Below the pieces are notes generated by a model that was not told where the DNA came from, did no database searches, and saw only the letters and a list, made by a program, of their open reading frames with translations. A stretch of 64,000 nt of DNA from UBA6921 sp031363085 (GTDB taxonomy: Bacteria > Pseudomonadota > Gammaproteobacteria > SG8-11), in NCBI GenBank assembly GCA_031363085.1, contig JANLTU010000052.1:1-64000 (forward strand), in the 5' to 3' direction. Both the position numbers and the translations under genes were made by a program. The number at the start of each line of letters is the position of its first letter. Within the stretch, counting starts at the first letter, position 1. This document shows, piece after piece, positions 32,703 to 41,850 of the stretch.

Positions 32703-34607
32703 TTAGGCGCGCGCATCGCGATTCGCCGGCTTCCACGGATAAATCGTCGCGCCCTGTTTTTGTTCGGATGCGCCGCTTGTTGCAATTGCTTCCGGTACCA
32801 GCGAGGCCAACAACACGCGCAGTTGCGCGTTATCGCACTCGCTCGCGGCCTTTTGCAGGTCGACCAAGGCGGCCGCCAAGATGGCGGAATCCACCGGGCG
32901 ACAGTTGGCGAAAAATATCTTCGGGTGCCGGGTGGTTGCAAGCGGCTCGGCATCATGCACCAACTCTTCGAAAAGTTTTTCGCCGGGGCGCAGACCGGTG
33001 TAAACGATCTCGATATCCTCACCGGGTTTCTTACCCGCCAAGCGTATCAGTTGTTCGGCGAGGTAGGAAATTTTCACCGGCTCGCCCATGTCAAGCACCA
33101 GCACCTCTCCACCCTGGCCGATGGCACCGGCTTGCAGGATCAACTGGCAGGCTTCGGGAATGGTCATGAAATAGCGCTGCACCTCGGGATGCGTGACGGT
33201 CACCGGCCCGCCGCGTTCGATCTGTTGTTGAAATAACGGAATCACGCTGCCCGACGAACCCAGCACGTTGCCGAAACGCACGGTGATAAAGCGCGTTTTC
33301 GAACGTCGCCCTAAGTCCTGGCACACCATTTCGGCGACGCGCTTGGTCACGCCCATGATGTTGGCAGGGTTCACCGCCTTGTCCGACGAGATCAGCACGA
33401 AAGTCTCGCAGCCGTGGCGGTCGGCCAAGGTCGCCAACGCGTGCGTGCCTAAAATATTATTCATGACGGCGGAGCGCGCCTGACTTTCAAGAATCGGCAC
33501 ATGCTTGTACGCCGCCGAGTGGAACACCACCTGCGGTTGATAGCTGCGTAGCGCGGCTTCGACCGCCACGCTGTCGCAGACATCGCCCAGCAGCGGAATC
33601 AATGGCAAGGTCGGGAAGCTGCGCTGCAACTCCCGCTCGATCTCGTACAAATTGAATTCGCTTTGCTCATAAGCGACCAACCGCGCGGGGCCCAAGCGCG
33701 CAATTTGCCGGCACAGTTCCGCGCCAACCGAGCCCCCGGCGCCGGTGATGAACACCGTTTTGCCGTGAAGCGCCTGCGCGATGGCCTGCCAGTCGAGCTG
33801 TACCGGGTCGCGCCCCAGCAAGTCTTCGATGTGCACCACGCGCACATCATGCAAACCGACCTGCCCCCCGCCGGCGACCTGCACACGCGGCAGCATGCGA
33901 AACGGTAATCCGGTGCGCTCGCAAATTTCTACGACACGGCGAATCTCTTGCGTGCTTGCCGACGGTAACGCGATCACGATAATGTCAATTTCGTAATCCG
34001 AAACCACAGCGGGGATATCGCAACACTTGCCCGCCACGCGCAACCCGTGAATTTCTTTCCCAACCTTGTCCGCGTTGTCGTCGACCAACGCAATGGGATG
34101 ATAGGGGCTGGACAGGTCGCGCAGCATGTCACGAATCAAAATCTCACCCGCCCCACCGGCACCGACCACCAGCGCACGCTGGCCTTCAACGTGATACAGA
34201 TGACGATCTTTGGCCCAGCGATACAGCAAGCGCGGACCACCCAACAGCATCATGAGCAGAATTCCGTCGAGCACGAACACCGAACGCGGCGCCCCTTCAA
34301 GACGCGTGGCGAGAAAAATGATCACCGCCGTGATGGCAATCCCGACCGTAACCGCTTTCAGGATACGCACCAAATCGGGCAACGACGCGAAACGCCAAAT
34401 GCCGCGATACAGGCCGAAGTACCAGAACATGCCGCCTTGCAAAATCATCACGACCGGCAGCAGGTAAATCGCCTCCCACCAATAGTTGTCCGGAAAACTT
34501 TCAAGATTAAAGCGCAGCGAGTACGACCCCAGCCACGCGATCGGGATCATCAGTAGATCGTGAGCGAATGCAGCCCAGCGATTTCGTAGCCGATCAAGTA
34601 AGTTCAT
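32703..34607 (-). CDS. wbpM: WbpM/CapD-type UDP-GlcNAc 4,6-dehydratase
   Basis: A 634-residue membrane-bound SDR; the start at 34607 follows a G-rich ribosome-binding site, whereas longer frames add unrelated sequence. Four transmembrane helices (about 1-130) precede a first Rossmann domain ('ALVVGAGGAGEILIRDML') and a catalytic second one ('VFITGAGGSVGAELCRQI', 'AAYKHVPILE', 'ISSDKAVNPANIMGVTKRVAE'). The active site has Met in place of the usual Tyr, the S-M-K arrangement of long FlaA1/WbpM enzymes. It gives UDP-4-keto-6-deoxy-GlcNAc, which the SDR gene at 35885 could reduce for use by the WecA-like transferase. Confidence 0.9.
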   Translation of the reverse strand: MNLLDRLRNRWAAFAHDLLMIPIAWLGSYSLRFNLESFPDNYWWEAIYLLPVVMILQGGMFWYFGLYRGIWRFASLPDLVRILKAVTVGIAITAVIIFLATRLEGAPRSVFVLDGILLMMLLGGPRLLYRWAKDRHLYHVEGQRALVVGAGGAGEILIRDMLRDLSSPYHPIALVDDNADKVGKEIHGLRVAGKCCDIPAVVSDYEIDIIVIALPSASTQEIRRVVEICERTGLPFRMLPRVQVAGGGQVGLHDVRVVHIEDLLGRDPVQLDWQAIAQALHGKTVFITGAGGSVGAELCRQIARLGPARLVAYEQSEFNLYEIERELQRSFPTLPLIPLLGDVCDSVAVEAALRSYQPQVVFHSAAYKHVPILESQARSAVMNNILGTHALATLADRHGCETFVLISSDKAVNPANIMGVTKRVAEMVCQDLGRRSKTRFITVRFGNVLGSSGSVIPLFQQQIERGGPVTVTHPEVQRYFMTIPEACQLILQAGAIGQGGEVLVLDMGEPVKISYLAEQLIRLAGKKPGEDIEIVYTGLRPGEKLFEELVHDAEPLATTRHPKIFFANCRPVDSAILAAALVDLQKAASECDNAQLRVLLASLVPEAIATSGASEQKQGATIYPWKPANRDARA

Positions 34608-34869
34608 ATCCCCCCTTTTATTTGTATTTGCATGCCCGTCGCTGCGAAAACTGCTTTCGCAACAGGCCTCCCTATGCCGCCGACTCTCCGTCACATCTCG
34701 TTCGGTCTGGGCAAACTGCAAGTAATGTGCCTCGTCATCCATGCGCGCCGCGCACAATTGATCGAAGCAAAAAAGCGTTCAACTACCCTACGGCTTAGTC
34801 AAAGCCTAGTTCACAGACTTTGCCGGGTCAAACTCTGAAGGTAACTAATTTGTCACGTGGACTGGCAAG

Positions 34870-35880
34870 TTATGTTTCCAACCTGCTTCGATGCACAACC
34901 CACATGCTTAACACCACGTACACCACTCCCCAGATGGCTATGATCAACCCCTGCGCAACCGGCGACAGATTCAATGCCAGCCACGCCGATACCGCACAGG
35001 CGAGCATCAAGGCGTATTGTCCCAACACGGTGTTGCGATGCCCAAAACCCTGCTGCACCAAGCGTTGGTAAAAATGCCTACGATGCGCCTGCCACACGGA
35101 TTCGCCGCGCAGTGTGCGCCAAATCAATGTGGCTGTCGCGTCGACAATAAACGGCGAAAATATCAACACCGGAATCCACAACGGAAACAGCGCGTCGCGC
35201 ACTCCCCACAGCGTAAAGCCTGCCGCCAGCAAACCCAGCGAATAAGCGCCGACGTCGCCCATGAAAATTCGTGCCGGGGGAAAGTTAAAACACAGGAATC
35301 CCAATGCAGCGGCCGTGATGACTAAGCTCAACGCCGCAAACAACAGGTGACCGGCGAACATGCCGATCAATGCGAACGTAGCAAAACCGATGCTGGTCAT
35401 GCCGGCGGCAAAACCATCCATGCCATCCATGAAGTTGTACAAATTAATCATCCACACAACGAACAACCAGGTCACTGGCACGGCGGCGGCGCGCGGCAAA
35501 GTTACCACCCCGCCGGGAAGCTCCAACCGCACCAGCACGAACCCGCCCATCACCACCAAAACCGCCGCTGCCGCGTGCACCAGCAAGCGCGGCAACACAG
35601 ACAGCGAGCGTTGGTCATCGGCAAAACCAATCCCGGCCGCCAGTAACCACGCGCTCGCAAGCCACGGCAACCCGGCAGGAAGCTCGCCTTGCAATACGCA
35701 CAGCGATACCCCGGCGATTAATGTCGACACCACAATGGCCACGCCGCCCGAACGCGACACCGGCTGGTGGTGCAATGACCGCTCGGTAGGATGATCTAAA
35801 ATGTAAAGACGCGAACCCGGCTGGGAAAATCGAAAGCTCAGCCACGCCGACAACATAAACGCCGCCAACGCCGCAAGCAT
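34870..35880 (-). CDS. WecA/WbpL-like undecaprenyl-phosphate sugar-1-phosphate transferase
   Basis: A 336-residue polytopic protein of the MraY/WecA family with about ten helices. Conserved cytoplasmic motifs are present: 'LDHPTERSLHHQPVSRSGGVAIV', 'GFADDQRSLS', 'NLYNFMDGMDGFAAG', 'FNFPPARIFMGDVGAYSLG' (Mg-binding Asp residues), and 'HRRHFYQRLVQQG'. It starts the polysaccharide by transferring an HexNAc-type sugar phosphate to undecaprenyl phosphate. The ATG at 35880 lies 4 bp beyond the stop of the SDR gene. In Pseudomonas the equivalent WbpL uses FucNAc or QuiNAc nucleotides. Confidence 0.9.
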   Translation of the reverse strand: MLAALAAFMLSAWLSFRFSQPGSRLYILDHPTERSLHHQPVSRSGGVAIVVSTLIAGVSLCVLQGELPAGLPWLASAWLLAAGIGFADDQRSLSVLPRLLVHAAAAVLVVMGGFVLVRLELPGGVVTLPRAAAVPVTWLFVVWMINLYNFMDGMDGFAAGMTSIGFATFALIGMFAGHLLFAALSLVITAAALGFLCFNFPPARIFMGDVGAYSLGLLAAGFTLWGVRDALFPLWIPVLIFSPFIVDATATLIWRTLRGESVWQAHRRHFYQRLVQQGFGHRNTVLGQYALMLACAVSAWLALNLSPVAQGLIIAIWGVVYVVLSMWVVHRSRLET

Positions 35881-35884
35881 CACT

Positions 35885-36901
35885 TCAAGCACTACGGCGT
35901 GACCCACGATGAAACGCGACCATGCCGGGCAATGCGCTATGCAGAGTGTGTTGCGGCGAAAAACCCAGCTCGCGAACAATCCGCTCACTGCGATACCAGG
36001 CCGGCGCTACCAATTTTGCAAACGCCTGACTATCGAACGGCACCGGCCTGCCGCTCAAGCGCGCCAGCCAGTCTCCGGCGCTCGCGGCGACCCGCAGCCA
36101 CGCGACCGGCGTCGCCCATTGCGGCACCGGACGACTCAGCGCCGCACACACTTTTTGATAAATTTCATGGGTCGAATAGCGCTCACCATCGGTTGCGATA
36201 TAGGTTTTTCCTATCGCCTCGGATCGACATGCGAGCAACAGCACGGCGGCGACGACATCCTCCAGGTGAATCATCGAGCGCAGGTTGGAAGTTTTTGGCG
36301 GCGGCGGAAACCAACCGCGATCTACCGCCGAAATCATTTGTGTAACCAGACTCTCACCGCCGACTCCATAGACCGACGGCAGACGTAAGATGCTGCTCTG
36401 TAGCTCAGAGGCGCTGCGCACCGCCTCTTCGGCGGCGAGTTTGGCGTGGCCGTAGGCGGAGGTCGGTGCCGGGACGCTACATTCATCCAGGCCGTCGGCA
36501 CTGCTTTCGCCCATCACCCATACACTGCTGAGCAACACGAAGCGCCGCACGCCGGCGCGCTGTGCCTCGCCCACCAAGCTGCGCGTACCCTCGGCGGTGA
36601 CGGGGCCATGTCCGGCGGCAGGATCAATACCTGGCGCCTGTTTGCGCGGTGAATGACTGGCCAAGTGCAAAACGGTATCCACATCCACGCACGCGGCACG
36701 TAACGACGCGGAGTCGGTCACATCCCCGATACAAACTTGCGGCGTCTGACCCGGCCACAACGCAGCGACATCATGGCGGCGCGCGGCGCGCACCAACAAC
36801 CGCACCGACCGCGACGCGGCCAATAAACGCGCCACCAGCGCACGACCGATAAAGCCGGTCGCACCAGTGACCAAGATCAAATCACGCGGGTTCGAAGACA
36901 T
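35885..36901 (-). CDS. NAD-dependent epimerase/dehydratase (WbpV-like SDR)
   Basis: A 338-residue extended SDR: 'ILVTGATGFIGRALVARLL' (NAD binding), 'VLHLASHSPRK', 'FVLLSSVWVMGE' (Ser), 'YGHAKLAAEE' (Tyr/Lys), 'RLPSVYGVGG', 'SMIHLEDVVAAV'. Its position beside a WbpL-like transferase and close to a WbpM-like dehydratase fits the C-4 reductase that finishes UDP-QuiNAc or UDP-FucNAc. A 4-epimerase role is also possible. Fairly rich in Arg and Ala. Confidence 0.8.
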   Translation of the reverse strand: MSSNPRDLILVTGATGFIGRALVARLLAASRSVRLLVRAARRHDVAALWPGQTPQVCIGDVTDSASLRAACVDVDTVLHLASHSPRKQAPGIDPAAGHGPVTAEGTRSLVGEAQRAGVRRFVLLSSVWVMGESSADGLDECSVPAPTSAYGHAKLAAEEAVRSASELQSSILRLPSVYGVGGESLVTQMISAVDRGWFPPPPKTSNLRSMIHLEDVVAAVLLLACRSEAIGKTYIATDGERYSTHEIYQKVCAALSRPVPQWATPVAWLRVAASAGDWLARLSGRPVPFDSQAFAKLVAPAWYRSERIVRELGFSPQHTLHSALPGMVAFHRGSRRSA

Positions 36902-36931
36902 TCTAAAGATGCAATACTCAGTGACAAGGTA

Positions 36932-37846
36932 TCAAAAGGTTAGGTCACGCATGCATAAGTGTAGCTGTGAATCCCAGCTCGGGCTGATCAAACCAAACAC
37001 CCGCGCCAGTTTTGCGTTCGATATCTGCGAGTTTTTCGGACGCTGCGCCGGCGTCGGGTAATCGCGCGTGCTGATCGGCACGAGGCGCGGCAGTTTCAAG
37101 CGCGCGTCGGCGCCGCCGCGTTGCGCGACATTTTCGAGAATGGCCTGGGTGAAGCCAAACCACGAGGTGGAGCCGGCGCCGGTCAGGTGGTAAGTACCGC
37201 TGACTTCACCCATCGGCATACCGTTCGGGGTGGCGATACCCGCAAGCACTTGGCTGGTCATCGCGGCGATCATGCGGCTCCAGGTCGGCGCGCCGATTTG
37301 ATCGGCAACCACGTTTAACTCCTCGCGTTCCTTGCTCAAACGCAGCATCGTCAGCAGAAAATTCTTGCCGCGCGCGCCGTACACCCAACTGGTGCGGAAA
37401 ATCAGATGCGGTACACCCACCGCCTGAATCGCCCGCTCACCGGCCAGCTTACTGGCGCCGTAGACACCGAGCGGATTAACCGCATGGTCTTCGACATAGG
37501 GCTGCGTTTTTGCGCCGTCGAACACGTAATCAGTGGAGTAATGCACCAGCACAGCGCCGAGCCGCTGCGCCTCTTCCGCCATGATGCCCGGTGCCATGCC
37601 GTTGATGGCCATGGCGATGTCAAGCTCCGCCTCCGCTTTATCCACTGCCGTATACGCGGCTGCGTTCACAATCAGGCTGGGGCGTTGGTCGCGGATCACG
37701 CGGCGGATCGAATCCGCATCGGTCAGGTCCAGCTCCTGCCGATCCAGTGCAAGCACCGCGCCTAACGGCGCCAGCGTGTGTTGCAGCTCCCATCCCACTT
37801 GGCCGTTTTTTCCAAGCAGTAAAATGCGTTGTATGCTGCGCGTCAT
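36932..37846 (-). CDS. rmlD: dTDP-4-dehydrorhamnose reductase
   Basis: A 304-residue SDR (rfbD): 'RILLLGKNGQVGWELQHTL', 'DRQELDLTDADSIRRVI', 'VNAAAYTAVDKAE', 'VHYSTDYVFDG' (catalytic residues), 'YGASKLAGERA', 'FRTSWVYGARGKNFLLTMLR'. It reduces dTDP-4-keto-rhamnose to dTDP-L-rhamnose. It is separated from rmlA/rmlC by four kilobases. GGGGGAG sits directly before the ATG. Confidence 0.94.
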   Translation of the reverse strand: MTRSIQRILLLGKNGQVGWELQHTLAPLGAVLALDRQELDLTDADSIRRVIRDQRPSLIVNAAAYTAVDKAEAELDIAMAINGMAPGIMAEEAQRLGAVLVHYSTDYVFDGAKTQPYVEDHAVNPLGVYGASKLAGERAIQAVGVPHLIFRTSWVYGARGKNFLLTMLRLSKEREELNVVADQIGAPTWSRMIAAMTSQVLAGIATPNGMPMGEVSGTYHLTGAGSTSWFGFTQAILENVAQRGGADARLKLPRLVPISTRDYPTPAQRPKNSQISNAKLARVFGLISPSWDSQLHLCMRDLTF

Positions 37847-37890
37847 TTCTCCCCCTTGATCCCGCCATTTCCTGGTGTTGACACTTAAGC

Positions 37891-38676
37891 TTACGGCACG
37901 ACAATTTTCGCCGCTTCGCCTGCGCGTAACGCCACCCCTTTGGTCGCGAAGGTCACTTCCAACACATATTTTATTTCGTCGCGCCTGGGCAACGGCTCGG
38001 CGCCGAGCTGGGTGATGCGCCCCTCGTAGCTATGACCGGCGGCTTTCACCATCACGACTTGTTCTGCTTTGAGCGCACGCACCTGCACCAAGGTGGCGGC
38101 ACTGCGCGCGACCATCACTTCGGCTTGCGCGACTGCAAACAACGGCATCGCCTGTAGTTGCGCCACGATGGTCTGACCAACTTCGGCAAACCGCTGCAAC
38201 ACCACGGCGTCGAACGGCGCGCGCACTTCACTGTATTTTAAATCGCTTTCGGCTTGCGCGAGCGCGGCCTTGGCTTTTTGCATCTCGGCCTCGGCGGTGT
38301 CAAAGCCGATGCGCGCCAGTTCCATGTCATGTTCGGACAATAACGTTGCGTTGAAGAGCTCTTGCGCACGGTTGAGCTCGCGTTGCGCTTCGCTGCGCAG
38401 ACGCGTGTGGCGGGCCAGTTGCGCCTTGGACTGATCCAGATTGGCTTCGCGCACTTTGCTATCCAGACGCAGCAGTACCTGGTCTTGACGGACACGCTGA
38501 CCGACTTGAGCCGACACGTCAACCACCACACCGGAAACCGGCGTGCTGAGTTCCACGCGTCGCGACCACTGCAGAGTGGCGTCGAACTCCTCCGCATGGG
38601 CCATAAATGTCAACATCGTGAACAAGCCGAGCAGGAGACTCTTGGCCGGTATGTTTTCGGTTAACTTGGCCATCAT
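37891..38676 (-). CDS. HlyD/RND-type periplasmic adaptor protein
   Basis: A 261-residue protein with a signal peptide (to about AHA, residue 27). The biotinyl-lipoyl half-motifs are 'VELSTPVSGVVVDVSAQVGQRVRQDQVLLRLD' and 'VRAPFDAVVLQRFAEVGQTIV', separated by a helical hairpin (about 75-140). A short beta-barrel region follows to the C-terminus. It is smaller than most adaptors. It overlaps the TolC-family gene by 4 nt. No inner-membrane pump is encoded nearby, so the transporter it serves is elsewhere or absent. Confidence 0.87.
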   Translation of the reverse strand: MMAKLTENIPAKSLLLGLFTMLTFMAHAEEFDATLQWSRRVELSTPVSGVVVDVSAQVGQRVRQDQVLLRLDSKVREANLDQSKAQLARHTRLRSEAQRELNRAQELFNATLLSEHDMELARIGFDTAEAEMQKAKAALAQAESDLKYSEVRAPFDAVVLQRFAEVGQTIVAQLQAMPLFAVAQAEVMVARSAATLVQVRALKAEQVVMVKAAGHSYEGRITQLGAEPLPRRDEIKYVLEVTFATKGVALRAGEAAKIVVP

Positions 38677-40034
38677 TTTTTTTCTCCGACGGTTGCCGTG
38701 GCCAGCGGTTGGCCGAGCACTGCTTCCAGACGCGCGCGCGTCAATGCGATTGCAAATTCGGTTTCGGCGTCGTGCAAGCGCGCCTCGGACTGACGCACCA
38801 TCGCATCGCCCAGATCGGTGCGCATTTCCTGTTCGTATTGCAGGCGGCTGCGATCCAGATAAAGCTCGCGAAAATCGTGCTGCGCCTTGGCTTCTTCGCG
38901 CTGGATACGCAGCACGTTAAGCTCGCCATGCAACTCTTGTAACGTGATCTTGATCTCTTGCTGGCGCGCCACCAACTGCGCCTGGCTGCGGCGTAGCTCG
39001 GCTTGCTGCTGCGCAACCTCGGCGCTGATTTTTCCGCCGCTTGCCAGCGGTATTTCCAATACTACACCGGCGCGGAATTTGTCGCGCCCGCTCAAATCGC
39101 GTGCGTAAGTCGACAGCTCCGCTTCCGCGTCCAACGTTGGCCAATACCCGGCACGTGCGCTGCTAACCCGCTGCGACAACGCCGTGACACGCGCGTGCGC
39201 CGCAAGTAGCGACGGATTGGTGAGTAACGCCTGGGCTTGCAATGCTTCCAGCTCCGGAACTTGGGTGGCCAGGGTTTTAAAATTAGGGGATGCGAGTTCG
39301 GCGGGCAAGCGTCCCGACCAGTTGAGCGCGCGCGCCAGACGTGCGCGCGTGCTACGTTGTTCGGCGGTACTTTCGGACCAGCGTCGGCGCAAGTCTTGAT
39401 AACGGCTGTGCAGCTCGGCGACGGCGAGCTCCGACACCTGCCCAAGCTTACGGCGATCCACGGCGTGATCGTAAGTCACGTAGCCAATCGACATCGCTTC
39501 GTAATCGCGGGCGTAACGCAAGTCGGCCAGCAACACTTCGAAGAAGCGCGCCATGATGTCGATACGGCGCAGGTCGCGCGCTTCGGCCACACGCCATTGC
39601 TGGCTCGACACCTCGGCGGCGGCGGCGTCCACCGCCGCGCCAGTGCGGCCAAAATCATACAGCCGCTTACGTGCGAACAAGCTGGCACTGCTGTCGTCGT
39701 GCGAGCGGTCGACGGAAAGATCGGAAGGCTCAATATAGCGCCCGCGTAGTTGCGCGGAAATAGTCAAGCCGGTGGTGGACTGCGCGTTACGCGCACGGGC
39801 TTGCGCTAAATCCAGATCGGCAAACGCCTGTTCGAGCTCGGGTTGCTCGGCGTCTGAGCGTGACAACGCGTATTCAAGCGTCAAGGGTTCGGGCAGCACG
39901 GCTTCAGCGCCAGCGCTCCACACCGGGCCACCCGCCAACAGCAATCCAAGCAAACCGATGGGCTTAAATAAAGCGTTCCTACCCCCGTGCCGGAGAAAGG
40001 AACGCTCGCTTCGAGCCCTTCTGGCGTGCTTCAT
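38673..40034 (-). CDS. TolC-family outer-membrane efflux protein
   Basis: A 453-residue protein; the ATG at 40034 overlaps the stop of the thioredoxin-like gene (ATGA), and homology does not extend further upstream. After a signal sequence (Arg-rich start, hydrophobic run, cleavage near WSAGAEA) it has two TolC repeats ('LTLEYALSRSDAEQPELEQAFADLDLAQARARNA' and 'EALQAQALLTNPSLLAAHARVTALSQRVSSARAGYWPTL'), each with long coiled-coil helices and beta strands. It should form a trimeric outer-membrane duct for the adaptor encoded next. Confidence 0.9.
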   Translation of the reverse strand: MKHARRARSERSFLRHGGRNALFKPIGLLGLLLAGGPVWSAGAEAVLPEPLTLEYALSRSDAEQPELEQAFADLDLAQARARNAQSTTGLTISAQLRGRYIEPSDLSVDRSHDDSSASLFARKRLYDFGRTGAAVDAAAAEVSSQQWRVAEARDLRRIDIMARFFEVLLADLRYARDYEAMSIGYVTYDHAVDRRKLGQVSELAVAELHSRYQDLRRRWSESTAEQRSTRARLARALNWSGRLPAELASPNFKTLATQVPELEALQAQALLTNPSLLAAHARVTALSQRVSSARAGYWPTLDAEAELSTYARDLSGRDKFRAGVVLEIPLASGGKISAEVAQQQAELRRSQAQLVARQQEIKITLQELHGELNVLRIQREEAKAQHDFRELYLDRSRLQYEQEMRTDLGDAMVRQSEARLHDAETEFAIALTRARLEAVLGQPLATATVGEKK

Positions 40035-40573
40035 TCGCCGCGTTTTGCACGTTTGTATTTGGCGAACGACATGTCTTTTTCGCGGTATTTTTCGGCGACA
40101 ACGTATTCGCCCAGCCACATGAATTCATCCACGCCCGAGGTCGCGCCGGTCAGGCGTGCCGTGGGCTTGCCGTCCAGATCATAGAACTGAAATACCGGCG
40201 TTGCGCGCACCCGGTTGCCGGCGAACGCCCAATCTTTTTGCGTGCGCACGTTGCCATCGAAGTCGGTCATTTCCAGATCGCCTTTGATATCGATGGCAAA
40301 CGCCAGGAAATGCTCGCGAAAATACGCCTGCACTGGCGCTTGGTTGAGCACAGTCTCCTTCATGCGGTGGCAGAACGGGCACTCATCCAGCTCAAAAAAT
40401 ATCAAGACCCCGGCCTTGCCCTGCGCACGCGCCTTGGCCAGCTCGTCCTGTAAATTGTAAAACGTCTCGTTGAAGAAAAATTTGTAGGGGTCGCGTCCGA
40501 CCTCGGCATGCAGCGGCGTTGCTACCGCCGCCAACAACCACAACACGCTCATTATTCGTATCGCGCTTTGCAT
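40031..40573 (-). CDS. Periplasmic thioredoxin-fold protein (SoxW-like)
   Basis: A 180-residue secreted protein; the start at 40573 has AGGTG seven bases upstream. The signal peptide ends near PLHA. A thioredoxin fold follows with the redox motif CPFC ('FFELDECPFCHRMKETVLN'), 'FREHFLAFAIDIKGD', and the cis-Pro region 'VRATPVFQFYDLDGK'. The pattern resembles SoxW/DsbC-like thioredoxins that keep periplasmic thiols reduced. It sits between a TlpA-like gene and a TolC gene in a coupled unit. Confidence 0.82.
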   Translation of the reverse strand: MQSAIRIMSVLWLLAAVATPLHAEVGRDPYKFFFNETFYNLQDELAKARAQGKAGVLIFFELDECPFCHRMKETVLNQAPVQAYFREHFLAFAIDIKGDLEMTDFDGNVRTQKDWAFAGNRVRATPVFQFYDLDGKPTARLTGATSGVDEFMWLGEYVVAEKYREKDMSFAKYKRAKRGE

Positions 40574-40591
40574 ACCGCTACACCTCATTGA

Positions 40592-41098
40592 CTATTTGGG
40601 CTTGGCAGGCGTGCTTTCCTCGCCCATGAATTTTTCGATGGACTTGCCGGTGACCTGACCCACCTGCTTGCCCACCACTTCGCCTTTGGGGTTGATCATG
40701 AAACTGGTCGGCAGGCCCGGAATGGAACCAAGCGCGCCGCTGGGTCCGGGCGCACTGCGCAGCACGGTGTAACTGATCGAATAGTTATCGATAAATTTTT
40801 TAAGCTTCTCGGTGTCGACATCTTCAAAATTAATCCCAACCACCACGGCGTCTTTGTCTTTATGCGTCTCGTGAAAAATCACCAGCTCGGGCAACTCTTC
40901 CAGGCACGGTGGGCACCATGTCGCCCAATAATTCACCACCACCCATTTACCGCGAAACTCGGATAATTTGTGCTTCACACCTTTGATGTCCGGTAATTCG
41001 AAATCCACCGGTTCCGCGCACGCGGTGGCGCCGACCATCGTAATCAGAACGACAACTGCGGCAGGCAGCCAGCGTGCGGGAGAGTTTTCTATACGCAT
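40592..41098 (-). CDS. TlpA/ResA-like thioredoxin
   Basis: A 168-residue exported protein; the ATG at 41098 has AAGGA six bases upstream. A signal sequence ends near ATACA (lipobox-like, possible lipoprotein at VGATAC). The AhpC/TSA-like fold has 'FELPDIKGVKHKLSEFRGKWVVVNYWATWCPPCLEELP' with the WCPPC redox centre, and cis-Pro 'IPGLPTSFMINPKGEVVG'. It probably reduces disulfides in apocytochromes or other periplasmic thiols. It begins the four-gene unit that ends with the adaptor gene. Confidence 0.88.
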   Translation of the reverse strand: MRIENSPARWLPAAVVVLITMVGATACAEPVDFELPDIKGVKHKLSEFRGKWVVVNYWATWCPPCLEELPELVIFHETHKDKDAVVVGINFEDVDTEKLKKFIDNYSISYTVLRSAPGPSGALGSIPGLPTSFMINPKGEVVGKQVGQVTGKSIEKFMGEESTPAKPK

Positions 41099-41144
41099 AA
41101 CGATTCCTTTGGTAGAGGGGGACGGCCTGAGCAATACCCAAGCG

Positions 41145-41813
41145 CTACCCCCTTAGTCGCAATTTCCGGTCTAATTGTTCCATACGTTCCGGCGTGCCGA
41201 TGTCAAACCAGCCGCCTGCATAGCATTCAGCACTGGCGCGACCCTGCGCAATTGCCGCGCGCAGCAAGGGCGCCAGCGGAAATGCACCGGGACGGCAGCC
41301 GGCAAATAATTCTGCGCGATACGTGCCAATGCCGCTGAACGTGAGCTTGGTTGTGCCGGTTTCAAGTAATATACCGTCCGCAAAAAAGAAATCGCCGTGC
41401 GGATGCTGCGGCGGGTTCGGCACCAGCACCAGGTGCGCAAGCACGGTCAGGTTGCGCGGCAGGCGCTCAAACGGAAAATCGCTCCAGACGTCGCCGTTGA
41501 CTACCACAAATGGTCCTGCGCCCAGCAACGGCAAGGCGTTGAAAATTCCACCGCCGGTTTCCAGCGCGGCGCTGCCTTCGGGCGAATACTGCAAGTGCGC
41601 ACCATATTTTTTGCCGTCACCCAATACTTGCTCGAACTGTGCGCCGAGCCACGCATGATTGATAATGATATCGGCAAATCCCGCTCGCACGAGACCTTCG
41701 ATGTGGTATTCGATCAGCGCCTTGTCGGCAACCTTGAGCAGCGGCTTGGGCGTGTGGTCGGTCAGCGGGCGCATTCGTTCGCCGCGCCCGGCGGCAAGAA
41801 TCATGGCTTTCAT
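41145..41813 (-). CDS. murU: N-acetylmuramate-1-phosphate uridylyltransferase
   Basis: A 222-residue nucleotidyltransferase; the start is at 'MKAMILAAGRGERMRPLTDHTPKPLLKV', with longer frames rejected. It also has 'LVRAGFADIIINHAWLG', 'GGIFNALPLLGAGPFVVVNGDVWSD', 'FSGIGTYRAELF' and 'WFDIGTPERMEQL'. MurU converts MurNAc-1-phosphate to UDP-MurNAc in the cell-wall recycling route known from Pseudomonas, which bypasses the fosfomycin-sensitive MurA step. It lies 37 bp after amgK. Confidence 0.92.
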   Translation of the reverse strand: MKAMILAAGRGERMRPLTDHTPKPLLKVADKALIEYHIEGLVRAGFADIIINHAWLGAQFEQVLGDGKKYGAHLQYSPEGSAALETGGGIFNALPLLGAGPFVVVNGDVWSDFPFERLPRNLTVLAHLVLVPNPPQHPHGDFFFADGILLETGTTKLTFSGIGTYRAELFAGCRPGAFPLAPLLRAAIAQGRASAECYAGGWFDIGTPERMEQLDRKLRLRG

Positions 41814-41850
41814 ATTTTCATTCGCAGAGTGCGCAGCGCTGCATAGAAAT

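Noticed and set aside
40521..40529. GGCGGTAGC on the minus strand, resembling the ops/RfaH element of polysaccharide operons
   Set aside because: It lies inside the signal-peptide region of a thioredoxin-like gene, matches only part of the consensus and has no JUMPstart context.
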